Positions 13,884-25,793 of a stretch of DNA of 64,000 nucleotides are shown here, piece after piece (the first letter of the stretch is position 1; each line of letters opens with the position of its first letter). The translations under genes and the position numbers were made by a program. A model generated the notes under the pieces. The model saw only the letters and a program-made list of their open reading frames with translations. It did no database searches and was not told the DNA's origin. This DNA is from an uncultured Roseobacter sp. (GTDB taxonomy: Bacteria > Pseudomonadota > Alphaproteobacteria > Rhodobacterales > Rhodobacteraceae): contig NZ_CANMDB010000010.1 of assembly GCF_947496515.1 (NCBI RefSeq), positions 124,001 to 188,000 of the forward strand, given 5' to 3'.

Positions 13884-14419
13884 CGATCATGATCCCCGCC
13901 TGGGTCAAAGGCACGCTGACCCCGGTTGAAAAGCTCGAAGCGCACGTCAAAGGACTGCGGCACAAGGCGGTGTCGGTCTTTGTACTGGCGGGCGATGCGG
14001 TGCTGATGCAGCAGCGGGCCCTGTGCAAATACCACACGCCCGGTCTCTGGACGAACACCTGTTGTACCCATCCGGCGTGGGAGGAAGATCCGCTCGACTG
14101 TGCCATGCGGCGGCTGGACGAAGAGATCGGTGTGACCGGGCTGACCCCTGAGCATCGGCACCATCTGGAATATCGCGCCGATGTGGGCGGCGGGCTGACG
14201 GAGCATGAGGTGGTGGAGGTCTATGTGGCGCAGGCCACACGGGATCTCAGCGTCACGCCGAACCCCGAAGAGGTCATGGCCGTGGAGTGGATGCGCTTTG
14301 ACGCGCTGCGCGCGGCGGTGGCTGAGACGCCCGAGCGGTTCACACCCTGGCTGCGGATCTATCTGGCCGAGCACGGGCAGAAGATCTTTGGCGATCTGGC
14401 GACGCTGTCGCAGCGGTAG
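13880..14419 (+). CDS. idi: Isopentenyl-diphosphate delta-isomerase, type I
   Basis: Idi interconverts IPP and DMAPP to feed the geranylgeranyl tail and carotenoid pathways. The 179-residue Nudix-fold protein carries GLWTNTCCTHP, in which Cys62 aligns with the catalytic cysteine of E. coli Idi. The downstream acidic motif LDEEIGVTG completes the active site. Its place directly after bchP, with an ATGA overlap, is the usual one in Rhodobacterales photosynthesis clusters. It is the last gene of this run; a structured repeat follows. Confidence 0.95.
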   Translation: MTIMIPAWVKGTLTPVEKLEAHVKGLRHKAVSVFVLAGDAVLMQQRALCKYHTPGLWTNTCCTHPAWEEDPLDCAMRRLDEEIGVTGLTPEHRHHLEYRADVGGGLTEHEVVEVYVAQATRDLSVTPNPEEVMAVEWMRFDALRAAVAETPERFTPWLRIYLAEHGQKIFGDLATLSQR

Positions 14420-14514
14420 ACATTGCGTCTTAATGAGCTAACCGGTTTGAACAGCGGCTGCGCGACACCCCTGTAGTTGCCGTCCAGATCCAAGGGCAAC
14501 GACCGAGCCTAAAG

Positions 14515-14676
14515 GATCTGACCTTCAACCTGAGACACACCGCTTCGTTCAGAGCACCCGCGCAACAGGCACTGTTGCGCCGCGCCGTTCCGCCCCCAAG
14601 GGGCGGCGCGATTGCGCCACCCCTCGGAACGGCGCTTCAGCATGAACGTCGGGTGTCTCAGGTTGAAGGTCGGATG
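14515..14676. repeat. Structured MITE-like intergenic repeat, copy 1
   Basis: The element is bounded by perfect 19-bp terminal inverted repeats, GACCTTCAACCTGAGACAC at 14520-14538 and its complement at 14653-14671. It contains a perfect 9-bp hairpin (GCGCAACAG/CTGTTGCGC, 14560-14580) and a second nested pair GCCGTTCC/GGAACGGC. A related copy lies inverted at 21612-21790. The 14420-14836 gap otherwise holds no gene I can support. Open frames in the repeat are incidental. Confidence 0.8.
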
Positions 14677-14836
14677 CTTCAGGGTGGACGAGAAGTGCCC
14701 TCCCCGAGGAAGGGTCGGGCGCTGCCCGGCGCTGCCGCCGGTCGAGAGGTCTCAAATATCTGTTTGAAAACCGATAAGTCTTGGATGCTTCAGAGATCGT
14801 TCCCCGGGCAGTAAAAACCGCCTGGGGGTTCTTGCA

Positions 14837-17128
<2,292 letters not shown>

Positions 17129-18049
17129 ATGATTGGGCTCACGCTGAAACACATGCGATACTTTCAGGCCTTGGCCGCTCACGGGCACTTCGGTCGGGCG
17201 GCGGAGGCCTGCAATATCTCGCAACCCGCCCTGTCATTGCAGATCAAGGAGTTGGAGACATTGATCGGTGCCCCGCTCGTGGAACGCAGCGCGCGACAGA
17301 TCCGGCTGACCACGCTGGGCGAGGACTTTCTGGCGCGGGCGCAGGACATCACCCTGCGCGTGGAGGAGTTGGAGAACCTGCAACGCTCCGCCACGGGGCC
17401 GCTGTCCGGACGCCTGCGGCTGGGGGTGATTCCCACGGTCGCGCCCTACTTGCTGCCGCGGATCATCGGGTTGCTGGCCGCGCGGATGCCCGATCTGGAC
17501 TTGCAGCCGCGTGAGGCGATCACCGGCTCGCTGGTGGAAGGGTTGCTTGATGCCCGGCTCGACATCGCGGTCGTGGCCCTGCCCATCTCGGAGCCGAGCC
17601 TGCGCGAGTTCGCGCTGTTCGACGAAGACTTCCTGCTGGTGCGGCCAGCGACGGACGGGGCCAAACCGGTGCCCAGCCTCAGCGCACTGCGCACCATGCG
17701 GCTCTTGCTGCTGGAGGAAGGGCACTGCTTTCGCGAACAGGCGCTGGCGTTTTGCGATATCTCGGGCAGCGCGCCACAGGAATTGATGGAAGGCAGCTCG
17801 CTCTCGACCCTGGTGCAGATGGTCGGTGCCGGCATCGGCGTGACGTTGATCCCCGAAATGGCCGTCCCGCTGGAGACCCGCACGGCAGATGTGGCCGTCA
17901 CCCGCTTTCCCGCGCCCTGCCCGCAGCGCACCATCGGCATGGTCTGGCGCAAGACCAACCCGCTGGGCGAGCAGCTGATGCAGATCGGCGCGCTGATCCG
18001 CAGGGCCGCCGAGACCCGCGCCACAGGGGGGCTTTCGCTGGGCGGGTGA
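17129..18049 (+). CDS. oxyR: OxyR, peroxide-sensing LysR-type regulator
   Basis: The 306-residue LysR-family protein has an N-terminal winged helix (FGRAAEACNISQPALSLQIK) and a substrate-like sensing domain. It carries EEGHCFREQALAFC with Cys200 and Cys209, which match the redox pair Cys199/Cys208 of E. coli OxyR, so it is a true peroxide sensor and not a generic LysR protein. It is divergent from katG, its expected target. The ATG at 17129 has no clear SD, but the conserved LTLKHMRYF start requires it. Confidence 0.93.
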   Translation: MIGLTLKHMRYFQALAAHGHFGRAAEACNISQPALSLQIKELETLIGAPLVERSARQIRLTTLGEDFLARAQDITLRVEELENLQRSATGPLSGRLRLGVIPTVAPYLLPRIIGLLAARMPDLDLQPREAITGSLVEGLLDARLDIAVVALPISEPSLREFALFDEDFLLVRPATDGAKPVPSLSALRTMRLLLLEEGHCFREQALAFCDISGSAPQELMEGSSLSTLVQMVGAGIGVTLIPEMAVPLETRTADVAVTRFPAPCPQRTIGMVWRKTNPLGEQLMQIGALIRRAAETRATGGLSLGG

Positions 18050-18090
18050 AAGGCTCTAGGGTGCTGGAACGTCAGCGAAAAGGAACTGCC

Positions 18091-18867
18091 ATGCCCGCGC
18101 CTCTCAACAGCTTCAAGAAATCACTGGCCGAGGGGGAGACGCTCTTTGGCTGCTGGATGAGCCTCGCTGAGGCGATCACCGCAGAGATCCTCGGCAGCGC
18201 GGGCTTTGACTGGCTGCTGATCGACGGGGAGCATTCGCCCAACGACATCCGCTCGATCCGCGATCAGCTGGTGGCGCTCAAGGGCAGTGCCAGCCATCCG
18301 GTGGTTCGCCTGCCGATCGGAGAGACCTGGCTGATCAAACAGGTGCTGGATGTGGGCGCGCAGACGATCCTCGTACCCATGGTCGAGACGGCCGATCAGG
18401 CCCGCGAGCTGGTGCGCGCCTGCCGGTATCCCCCCGCGGGCACACGCGGTGTCGGATATGCGGTGGGGCGCGTGTCGGACTTTGGGCAAATGGATAACTA
18501 CGGCCCTACGGCGGACGCGCAGATCTGCCTTCTGGTGCAGGTCGAGAGCAAGACCGGTCTCGACAACCTCGACGACATTCTGGGTGTCGAGGGCGTTGAC
18601 GGTGTCTTTATCGGCCCTGCGGATCTGTCTGCGAGCCTTGGATACCTCGGCCAGACCATGCACCCGAATATGCAGGCGACCATCCTGGATGCACTCACGC
18701 GGATCAGCGATAGCGGCAAGGCGGCGGGTATTCTCACGCCCGATGACATCATGATCCAGTCCTCGCTGAACGCGGGTGCCCGATTTGTCGCGGTGGCCAT
18801 GGATATTGCGCTGCTGCTCAACAACGCCAAGGCGGTTTCGGCCAAATGGAAGGACGCAGAGGGCTAA
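18091..18867 (+). CDS. HpcH/HpaI-family class II aldolase
   Basis: This 258-residue TIM-barrel enzyme belongs to the 2-keto-3-deoxy-acid aldolase (HpcH/HpaI) family, which cleaves 2-keto-4-hydroxy acids to pyruvate and an aldehyde with a divalent metal. Visible are LIDGEHSPND, the metal-binding glutamate and aspartate regions VQVESKTGLDNL and FIGPADLSASLGY, and GRVSDFG. The start ATG follows AAAGGAACTGCC. It stands alone between oxyR and asd. The substrate cannot be told from context. Confidence 0.85.
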   Translation: MPAPLNSFKKSLAEGETLFGCWMSLAEAITAEILGSAGFDWLLIDGEHSPNDIRSIRDQLVALKGSASHPVVRLPIGETWLIKQVLDVGAQTILVPMVETADQARELVRACRYPPAGTRGVGYAVGRVSDFGQMDNYGPTADAQICLLVQVESKTGLDNLDDILGVEGVDGVFIGPADLSASLGYLGQTMHPNMQATILDALTRISDSGKAAGILTPDDIMIQSSLNAGARFVAVAMDIALLLNNAKAVSAKWKDAEG

Positions 18868-18936
18868 CGGCTCTTTCCTCCGCCGGGCAAGAGGTATAAC
18901 AGGCGCGCACCATCCCTTTGAACTGGAGTAAGACAG

Positions 18937-19959
18937 ATGGGTTACCGCGTCGTCATTGCGGGTGCCACAGGTAATGTGGGCCGCGAAATGCTGAACATCC
19001 TCGCCGAACGCCACTTTCCGGTGGACGAGATCACGGTGCTGGCCTCGCGCAAGTCGCTGGGTACGGAGGTCAGCTTTGGCGACAAGACGCTCAAGACAAA
19101 GGATCTGGACACCTTTGATTTCACCGGCTGGGACATCGCGCTCTTTGCCGTGGGGTCCGAGGCCACCAAGAAATACGCGCCCGCAGCGGCCAAGGCGGGA
19201 TGCGTGGTGATCGACAATTCCTCGCTCTACCGCTACGACCCGGACGTCCCGCTGATCGTGCCCGAGGTGAACCCGCAGGCGATCACGGGCTATGCCAAGA
19301 AGAACATCATCGCCAACCCCAACTGCTCCACCGCGCAGATGGTGGTGGCACTCAAGCCCCTGCACGACCGCGCGACGATCAAGCGCGTCGTTGTCTCGAC
19401 CTACCAATCTGTGTCGGGTGCGGGCAGGGAGGGGATAGACGAGCTGTGGGATCAGACAAAGTCGATCTACAACCCGACCGATGACAAGCCCGCCCGAAAG
19501 TTCACCAAGCAGATCGCGTTCAATGTGATCCCGCATATCGACGTGTTCATGGAAGACGGTTCCACCAAGGAAGAGTGGAAGATGGTGGCGGAGACCAAAA
19601 AGATCGTGGACCCCAAGATCAAGGTCACGGCGACCTGCGTGCGGGTGCCGGTGTTCGTGGGCCATTCCGAAGCCGTCAACATCGAGTTCGAAGAGCATCT
19701 GGACGAGGAAGAAGCCCGCGAGATCCTGCGCGAGGCGCCTGGCATCATGGTGATCGACAAGCGCGAGGACGGCGGCTACGTCAGTCCCGTCGAATGCGTT
19801 GGCGATTTCGCCACATTCATCAGCCGCATCCGGCAGGACAGCACGATCGACAATGGTCTGAACCTCTGGTGCGTCAGTGACAACCTGCGCAAGGGCGCAG
19901 CCCTGAACGCCGTGCAGATCGCCGAACTTCTGGGCCGCGAAGTCCTCAAGAAAGGCTGA
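18937..19959 (+). CDS. asd: Aspartate-semialdehyde dehydrogenase
   Basis: Asd converts aspartyl phosphate to aspartate semialdehyde, a branch point for lysine/diaminopimelate, threonine and methionine. The 340-residue protein opens with the NADP-binding motif VIAGATGNVGREML. It has the active-site segment NPNCSTAQMVVALKPL with Cys130, then STYQSVSGAGREGIDEL. CVRVPVFVGHSEAVNIEF is also typical. It is a single-gene unit with SD CTGGAG before the ATG. Confidence 0.96.
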   Translation: MGYRVVIAGATGNVGREMLNILAERHFPVDEITVLASRKSLGTEVSFGDKTLKTKDLDTFDFTGWDIALFAVGSEATKKYAPAAAKAGCVVIDNSSLYRYDPDVPLIVPEVNPQAITGYAKKNIIANPNCSTAQMVVALKPLHDRATIKRVVVSTYQSVSGAGREGIDELWDQTKSIYNPTDDKPARKFTKQIAFNVIPHIDVFMEDGSTKEEWKMVAETKKIVDPKIKVTATCVRVPVFVGHSEAVNIEFEEHLDEEEAREILREAPGIMVIDKREDGGYVSPVECVGDFATFISRIRQDSTIDNGLNLWCVSDNLRKGAALNAVQIAELLGREVLKKG

Positions 19960-20253
19960 GAGAGCAGAGCTCGTCCGAGTTCCGGGTGCGGCGGGCCTGC
20001 TGCACCTGACCGGAACAGATCGCCCGGGAGATCAGCGCCCCGGCGCAGAGCGTCTGAGCAAAAAGTCCCGGTCTGACGCCCGCAGCAAAGGCGACAACGT
20101 GCCCCTGTGTCCACGAAAGCTCCGCGAGCGCGGATCGTGTGGCTCCGTTACCTGCGCGTCCCGCTCGGCGGTGGGTTTGCTCTCCATTGACCCTAAGTAG
20201 CGCAGGGCACCGATGGCGCGTTGCCTGCGGTCGAACGAAATGGCGGGAACAAT
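19960..20253. other. Intergenic stretch without recognised features
   Basis: Between asd and the DUF2254 gene there are 294 bp. I see no gene, tRNA or repeat. The promoter of the DUF2254 gene is presumably in its right half but is not distinct. Confidence 0.5.
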
Positions 20254-21516
20254 ATGCACCGGTTGAAGTGGCCCCTTCTGATCTTTCTGCGGTATTACCG
20301 CAACCTTGGCTTGCGGGTCACGCTCTACGCGCTGTTGTCGGTCATCGTGGCGCTGACCAGCCCCTTGATCCGCCGGTTTCTGAGCGATGACCTGTCGGAT
20401 CTCGTCGATATCGCCGCGGTCAAACCCATCCTGACGATCATGGCCTCCGCCATGCTGGGGGTCTCGACCTTCTCGCTCAATGTCATGGTCACCGCGCACA
20501 GGGCAGCCGCCGCCAGCACGACGCCCCGGGTGCACCGGCTACTATTGGAGGACACCACGACACAATCGGTTCTGTCAGTTTTCATCGGCGGGTTCGTCTA
20601 CTTCCTGACGGCCATCGTCATGGTGCAGGCCGGGCTTTATCCCGATGATGTGGCGATTGTCGTGATGGCGGTGGCAGTGCTCGTGGTCGTGCTGATCATC
20701 ATCGCGATGCTGCGCTGGATCCAGCACCTGAGCGATCTGGGCAGCATGGACAACAGCCTGCGGGCGGTGTCCGACCGCACGATCACGGCCCTGGAAACCC
20801 TGGCACGGCAGCCAGCGCTTGGTGCCAATCCGATCACCGACGATACCGTCCTTCCTGAAAGCACCACCAGCCTGTCCGCGCCGCGTTCGGGGTATCTGCA
20901 ACTGATCGACGTCTCGGGGCTGCAAAAACAGCTGCCGGAGCAAGGGTTGATCTATGTCTCCTGCCTGCCGGGCACCCATGTGCTGAAAGGTGAGATCATC
21001 GCGCAGGTCTCCGGTCCGGTGGACGACGCTTGTCTGGAGGCCTTGCAGGAGGGTTTCGTCTTTGGGGATACGCGCACCTACGAACAGGACGCGACGCTTG
21101 GCGTCGATGTGCTGTCCGAGATTGCCGCAAGGGCGTTGTCACCCGGCATCAACGACCCCGGCACGGCCATCGCGGTCATCCTGCGGCTGAAATCCGTGCT
21201 GTGGCGCTATGGTGCTACAGAAGCGGACAGTGACCCACCGGAGGCGTCCCGCGTCTTTGTCCCGACACCGGCGCCAGCGAGGCTGATCGAAGCGGCCTTT
21301 GCCCAGACTGCGCGGGACGGTGCGGGCATGATCGAGGTCGCCCGCCATCTGCGGCAGAGCCTGCAGGCGCTGGCAGGCTGTCCCCGGGACGGGATGTCCG
21401 TTGCAGCCGCCGACATGGCAGCGCTGGCCCTGGCCTATACGGAACAGGCCAATCTGGTGGAGGCGGAACGCCGCAGTCTGCGCGCGATCGAGATGCCCAA
21501 GACCGGGGTTCAGTGA
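20254..21516 (+). CDS. DUF2254 family membrane protein
   Basis: A 420-residue protein of the DUF2254 family. Four hydrophobic helices lie in the first 150 residues (YALLSVIVALTSPLI, PILTIMASAMLGVS, FIGGFVYFLTAIVMV and a very hydrophobic V/I stretch). A large soluble C-terminal part follows with the conserved SPGINDPGTAIAVI. The family has no established function and is thought to sit in the inner membrane. The ATG at 20254 has GGGAA six bases upstream; a TTG at 20221 in the same frame is less likely. Confidence 0.82.
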   Translation: MHRLKWPLLIFLRYYRNLGLRVTLYALLSVIVALTSPLIRRFLSDDLSDLVDIAAVKPILTIMASAMLGVSTFSLNVMVTAHRAAAASTTPRVHRLLLEDTTTQSVLSVFIGGFVYFLTAIVMVQAGLYPDDVAIVVMAVAVLVVVLIIIAMLRWIQHLSDLGSMDNSLRAVSDRTITALETLARQPALGANPITDDTVLPESTTSLSAPRSGYLQLIDVSGLQKQLPEQGLIYVSCLPGTHVLKGEIIAQVSGPVDDACLEALQEGFVFGDTRTYEQDATLGVDVLSEIAARALSPGINDPGTAIAVILRLKSVLWRYGATEADSDPPEASRVFVPTPAPARLIEAAFAQTARDGAGMIEVARHLRQSLQALAGCPRDGMSVAAADMAALALAYTEQANLVEAERRSLRAIEMPKTGVQ

Positions 21517-21611
21517 TCTACGCTGCCTCTCGCGCAGGTGCTCAGCGTTTGCCGGACGAAGGCTGCCAAAGAGATCCGCACGGACGGCTTGCCGCCAACC
21601 CCCATCCAAAT

Positions 21612-21790
21612 CATCCCACCTTAAATTTGAGACACCCAATGTTCATGCTGAAGCGCCGGCCCAAAGGGTGGCGCAATCGCGACGCCCGTTTTGCCAGAGG
21701 CAAACCTCCGGTTTGACGGGGGCTGTGCAACAGTGCCTGTTGCGCAAGTGCTCTGAGCGAAGCGGGGTGTCTCAGGTTGAAGGTCGGATG
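21612..21790. repeat. Structured MITE-like intergenic repeat, copy 2 (inverted relative to copy 1)
   Basis: Its right end GTGTCTCAGGTTGAAGGTC (21767-21785) is identical to the end of copy 1, and the left end (21612-21636) is a diverged version of the same. Inner blocks GTTCATGCTGAAGCGCC, GCAACAGTGCCTGTTGC and GAGCGAAGCGGGGTGTC are shared in reverse order. The middle differs in sequence but is still self-complementary. With its flanks it fills the 325-bp gap between the DUF2254 gene and the ligase gene. Confidence 0.8.
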
Positions 21791-21841
21791 ATTTGGAGAC
21801 AGTCTTCGCTTTGCCTCGGGGTTTTGCCCACGCCGGGACCT

Positions 21842-23329
21842 TCACACCAAAGCGGCCAGTTTCAGCCTCTGGATCTTGCCGGATGGCCCCTTGGGCAGCT
21901 CGCTCAGAAAGTGGATGCAGTCGGGCGATTTGAACCTGCCGAGCCGTTCGTGACAGAGCGCGATGAGCGCTGCCTCCGACAGGACGGACCCGGGTTTGAC
22001 CGCCACTGCCGCCTCCACCCGCTCCCCGTAGCTGGTGCAAGGTCGGGCAAAAGCAGCCGCTTCGATGATGTCGGGCTCGGAGTAGAGCACCTCGTCAATC
22101 TCGCGCGGGGCGATGTTCTCGCCTCCCTTGATGATCAGCTCCTTCAAGCGACCCGTGACAAAGACATACCCCTCCGCATCCATATGCCCCAGGTCACCGG
22201 TGCGCAGCCAGTCGCCCGCGAAGCTTTGGGCCGTGGCGTCGGGGTTGCGCAGGTATTCGATCATCACATTCGGACCCCGCACGGCGATTTCCCCTTCGGT
22301 CAGGGGCGGGGCGGGGTCAAGATCCCTGGTCAGAATGCGGATCTCGTTGCCATAGCCGGTTCCGGGCGAGCCGATCTTGCGGACACCGGGCGGCAGCGGG
22401 TTCGACAGGATCTGCGCGGCGGTTTCCGTCAGCCCCATCGTTTCGATCACCGGAACCTGAAAGCGGCTCTCAAACGCTGATTGCGTCTCCACCGCCAGCG
22501 CGGAGGAGGCCGACCGGCCAAAGCGCAACCGCTTGCGCGCGGCCTCGCTGGGGTTGGTGTCGCTGTGCAGCAGGTGGCTGATGATCGTCGGCACGACCGA
22601 GAACCACGTGACCTCTGCCGCGTCCGCCTGATCCCAGAACCGGCTGGCAGAGAACCGCGCCGTCATGGCCAGCGAGCCACCCGAGACCAGCGCGCCCATC
22701 ATCGTCACACAGAGCCCGTTGATATGATAGATGGGCAGCACGCAAAAGCCGCGATCCTGCGGCGTCAGCGCGTGAGCCATCGCGGTGGTCCAACCCCCCG
22801 CCAGCAGGCTCGCGTGACTGTGCACCACACCCTTGGGCTGACCCGTCGTGCCGGAGGTATACATCAGGAGCGCATGCTGATCTGCACCAAAGGCGGGAAT
22901 GTCCAGCCGGTGTTCGAGCATCGGCGCATCGAGGATTGTCAGGCGGTCGGGGGCGATGGCGCGGATCGCTTCGCACTGGTGATCGTGCACAAAGGCAAAG
23001 CGCGCCGCACTGTGATCCAGCGCATAGGCAATGGCGTCAGGGCCCGCCGCCAGGTTGATCATCGTCGCCCGGAACCCGCCATAAAGTGCCGCATAAACCG
23101 CCAGCACCCCGGCTCGCCCGTTGGGGTGGACGATGGCGACGCTCTCACCCTGCGCTATCCCCAGCCCAGTCAGCCCGCGCGCCATGTCACGGGCGGTATC
23201 GCGCAGATCGCGCCAGCTGAGCGCCTCACCCGTTTCGGGAAAGACGACCGCGATGCCATCACCGTCAGCGCGCGCATCCAGCCACTGCCGCACCGTCCCC
23301 TGCGGCGGCGTCTCCGGATCAAAGATCAC
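21842..23329 (-). CDS. sauT: AMP-forming acyl-CoA ligase, probable sulfoacetate-CoA ligase
   Basis: This 495-residue adenylate-forming enzyme has the P-loop-like motif LLMYTSGTTGQPKGVVHSH, the MGLTETA box, the GDWLRTGDLG hinge region and the C-terminal catalytic lysine region PKGPSGKIQRLKL. Alone, the family only says carboxylate-CoA ligation. The neighbouring acylating aldehyde dehydrogenase (4-bp overlap), TTT importer and regulator match the sulfoacetate route known from Cupriavidus necator, where SauT makes sulfoacetyl-CoA and SauS reduces it. The symbol is an inference from context; another short carboxylate is possible. Confidence 0.6.
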   Translation of the reverse strand: MIFDPETPPQGTVRQWLDARADGDGIAVVFPETGEALSWRDLRDTARDMARGLTGLGIAQGESVAIVHPNGRAGVLAVYAALYGGFRATMINLAAGPDAIAYALDHSAARFAFVHDHQCEAIRAIAPDRLTILDAPMLEHRLDIPAFGADQHALLMYTSGTTGQPKGVVHSHASLLAGGWTTAMAHALTPQDRGFCVLPIYHINGLCVTMMGALVSGGSLAMTARFSASRFWDQADAAEVTWFSVVPTIISHLLHSDTNPSEAARKRLRFGRSASSALAVETQSAFESRFQVPVIETMGLTETAAQILSNPLPPGVRKIGSPGTGYGNEIRILTRDLDPAPPLTEGEIAVRGPNVMIEYLRNPDATAQSFAGDWLRTGDLGHMDAEGYVFVTGRLKELIIKGGENIAPREIDEVLYSEPDIIEAAAFARPCTSYGERVEAAVAVKPGSVLSEAALIALCHERLGRFKSPDCIHFLSELPKGPSGKIQRLKLAALV

Positions 23330-24729
23330 TTGCCTGCCTCATCCCAATAATCCGCAAAGATGTCCTCGACACTGGGTTCATTGGCGGGGATTTCCCGCAC
23401 GATCTTGGTCGTCTGCATGAAATGCCGCCAGTGCAGATTGGTGTCGATCGAGTTCCCGCCCCAGGACCCGCATCCCATGGAGAGCGAGAACGGCATCCCG
23501 TTGGTGAAGGAACCACCGGTCGCAAATGTATGCGCCTGATTGACGATGACCCGGCTGGTGGGGATCGCCTTGGCCAGCATCAGGGCCCGGTCCTGCGTTT
23601 GGGTATGCAGACCAACGGAATGGCCCGCACCCTGATGCAACTGGATATGCTGAGTGATCCGCAGGGCGTCATCGAAGTCCCGCGCGCGGTAGAGCGCCAG
23701 TACCCGGCTGAGCTTCTCTCCCGAGAGCGGATGCTCCGGCCCGATCCCGCGTGTCTCGACTGCAAGATAGGAGGTGCCCTCGGGCACCGCGCCCGTCAGC
23801 CCGAGCGCCGCGATCATTTCGGGCGCATCCTGCGCGATGACCTGCGGGTTCAGATGCCCTTTGACCCAGTGTTTGGCCGTTACCAGCCGCTCGTCCGTGA
23901 TCAAGGCACCGCCGGTGCGGGACATCTCAGCCACGAAGGCATCATAGACGGCGTCCACCACCACGACCGCGTTTTCCGAGGAACAGGAGGTGGCGTTGTC
24001 GAACGTCTTGGACGCTTCGATTTTCTTCGCCGCAGCAGCCAGATCCGCGGTCTCATCCACGATCACCGCGACATTACCCGCACCCACCGCCAGGGCGGGT
24101 GTCCCGGAGGTATAGGCGCGTTTCACGTTGTTCTGGCTGCCGGTCACGACGAGCAGATCCGCGATCTCCAGCAGGCGTTGCGTCTTTTCCTTCGATCCGC
24201 GGCCCGGGATCATCTGCACCAGATCGCGGTCCACGCCTAGCTTGTCGAATTCCGCGTGTATGTAGCCCAGCAGCGCCTCACAGGTGGGCACCCCCTTGGG
24301 CGAGGGAGAGAGCACGATCGCGTTGCCGCATTTCAGCGCATTGATGATGTTGTTGGCGGGTGTCGCACCGGGATTGGTCGAGGGTACAACGGCACCGATC
24401 ACGCCCATGGCGCGCGCGACCTCGGTGATGCCGGTAGCGGGATCATCGCGGATCACCCCAAAGGTCCGCGCTTGTTGAATGTCGCGCATCAGCCCCAGCG
24501 TCTTGCGGTGGTTCTTGGTGATCTTGTCAGCCACATTCCCAAGGCCGGTCGTTTCGACCGCAAGCTCCGCCAGATGGCGGTTGCGCGCGGGCTCCATGAT
24601 GGCCCACCCCGCCGCCTGTGCCGCGCGGTCGTAAGCCTCTTGCGAGCCGCCCTGCTCAAACCGGTGCTGTGCTGCGCGGGCGCGGGCAACGATGGCTTCT
24701 ACCTCTGCGATTGCGTCAACACTGTTCAT
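23326..24729 (-). CDS. sauS: Acylating aldehyde dehydrogenase, probable sulfoacetaldehyde dehydrogenase
   Basis: The 467-residue protein belongs to the CoA-acylating branch of aldehyde dehydrogenases (EutE/AdhE-like). It has VVPSTNPGATPANNIINALK near residues 115-135, SPSPKG for cofactor binding, TGSQNNVKRAYTSGTP, and the catalytic cysteine in TFDNATSCSSENAVV. It lacks the alcohol dehydrogenase domain of AdhE. It precedes the ligase gene with ATGA overlap. In a sulfoacetate pathway it would reduce sulfoacetyl-CoA to sulfoacetaldehyde, which other enzymes outside this window (for example Xsc) would use. Confidence 0.65.
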   Translation of the reverse strand: MNSVDAIAEVEAIVARARAAQHRFEQGGSQEAYDRAAQAAGWAIMEPARNRHLAELAVETTGLGNVADKITKNHRKTLGLMRDIQQARTFGVIRDDPATGITEVARAMGVIGAVVPSTNPGATPANNIINALKCGNAIVLSPSPKGVPTCEALLGYIHAEFDKLGVDRDLVQMIPGRGSKEKTQRLLEIADLLVVTGSQNNVKRAYTSGTPALAVGAGNVAVIVDETADLAAAAKKIEASKTFDNATSCSSENAVVVVDAVYDAFVAEMSRTGGALITDERLVTAKHWVKGHLNPQVIAQDAPEMIAALGLTGAVPEGTSYLAVETRGIGPEHPLSGEKLSRVLALYRARDFDDALRITQHIQLHQGAGHSVGLHTQTQDRALMLAKAIPTSRVIVNQAHTFATGGSFTNGMPFSLSMGCGSWGGNSIDTNLHWRHFMQTTKIVREIPANEPSVEDIFADYWDEAGK

Positions 24730-24783
24730 GTCACTGTCCTGATAAGAAAGGCAGCGCCCGACACCTGGGCGCTACCTTTTGGT

Positions 24784-25755
24784 TTAGAGACCTGCCAGAA
24801 GCTCTTCGAGCGTTTTCTGACGGGCTGCCCACATCTCCAGTACCTCGTCGCGCGTCATGATCGCCATGGGCGAGCCACCGGCGGCCATCCGGCTTTGCAC
24901 CCGCTGGTTTTCGAACATCGCCGGCACGGTCTCCGCCAGCTTGTCGATGATCCCCTGTGGGGTGCCCTTGGGCACCATCACGCCCCGGAAATTCACGGAG
25001 GCGTTGTCGATGTCAAAGCCCTGTTCCTGCATCGTGGGCACATCGGGCAGGAATTCCGCGTTCCGTTCCAGATCGAACACGCCGAGGATTTTGACATTGC
25101 CCGCCTGCTGCGCCCGGAACGCATCCGACAGGTTGTTGACACCGCCCAGAACGTCACCGGCGATCACCGCGCGCATGGCACCGGCACCGCCCGCGTTATT
25201 TGGGATGTAGGCCAGCTTGACCCCTGCCGCTTTCTCAAGCTGCAGCGCCGCGATGTGGTGGCCCACGAAGAGACCGGCCCCGGAGAAGGTCAGCCCGCCG
25301 GGATTCTCCTTGGCATAGGCAACAACATCCTCCATCGAGTTGAACGCGCTGTCCGCCCCCACCACGAAGACTGCCGGATCGGCACCCCAGTTGGCGATGG
25401 GCTCAAAGCTGTCAGCGGAATAGGACACGCCGCCCTCGATCGACTGTGCGATGAAGTGCGGGATATTGTAGGCGCCCAGCGTATAGCCGTCCGCCTCCGC
25501 CTCAGAGGCGAACCAGTTCCAGCCGACGCGCCCGCCTGCGCCGGGGCGGTTGACGATAGCGATCGGCATGCCCAGAGCGTCCTCATTTCCCGCCGTCATG
25601 GTAACGATGCGCGCCTGAAAATCGGTGGCACCCCCTGCGCCGTAGCTGACCATCATCATGACCGGCCGGTCGGGATAGTCCGCGTGACCGTCGGCAAAGG
25701 CCGATCCCGTCATCGCGGCCATGGCCAGCGCTGCTCCTGCAATCAAGTGTTTCAT
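24784..25755 (-). CDS. tctC: TctC-like periplasmic substrate-binding protein of a TTT transporter
   Basis: A 323-residue exported protein with a Sec signal (MKHLIAGAALAMAAMTGSAFA, cleavage after about residue 21). The mature sequence is that of a tripartite tricarboxylate transporter binding protein: YPDRPVMMMVSYGAGGATD, NRPGAGGRVGWNWFA and the C-terminal PKGTPQGIIDKLAETVPA. It captures a carboxylate for TctAB. The gene lies third from the start of the leftward operon tctA-tctB-tctC-sauS-sauT. High expression of the binding protein is usual. Confidence 0.9.
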   Translation of the reverse strand: MKHLIAGAALAMAAMTGSAFADGHADYPDRPVMMMVSYGAGGATDFQARIVTMTAGNEDALGMPIAIVNRPGAGGRVGWNWFASEAEADGYTLGAYNIPHFIAQSIEGGVSYSADSFEPIANWGADPAVFVVGADSAFNSMEDVVAYAKENPGGLTFSGAGLFVGHHIAALQLEKAAGVKLAYIPNNAGGAGAMRAVIAGDVLGGVNNLSDAFRAQQAGNVKILGVFDLERNAEFLPDVPTMQEQGFDIDNASVNFRGVMVPKGTPQGIIDKLAETVPAMFENQRVQSRMAAGGSPMAIMTRDEVLEMWAARQKTLEELLAGL

Positions 25756-25793
25756 AGGTTCCTCCCTAGGGTTAAGTCCGCCGCTCTTGCGGT

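Noticed and set aside
14549-14814. Short frames in the repeat at 14.5-14.8 kb and the similar ones at 21.5-22.0 kb
   Set aside because: They translate the structured repeat in several frames, giving look-alike peptides at both copies. They have no SD and no family.
14800-14836. Possible katG terminator with a T-run
   Set aside because: The candidate stem AACC/GGTT is only four pairs with mismatches inside. Too weak to list.
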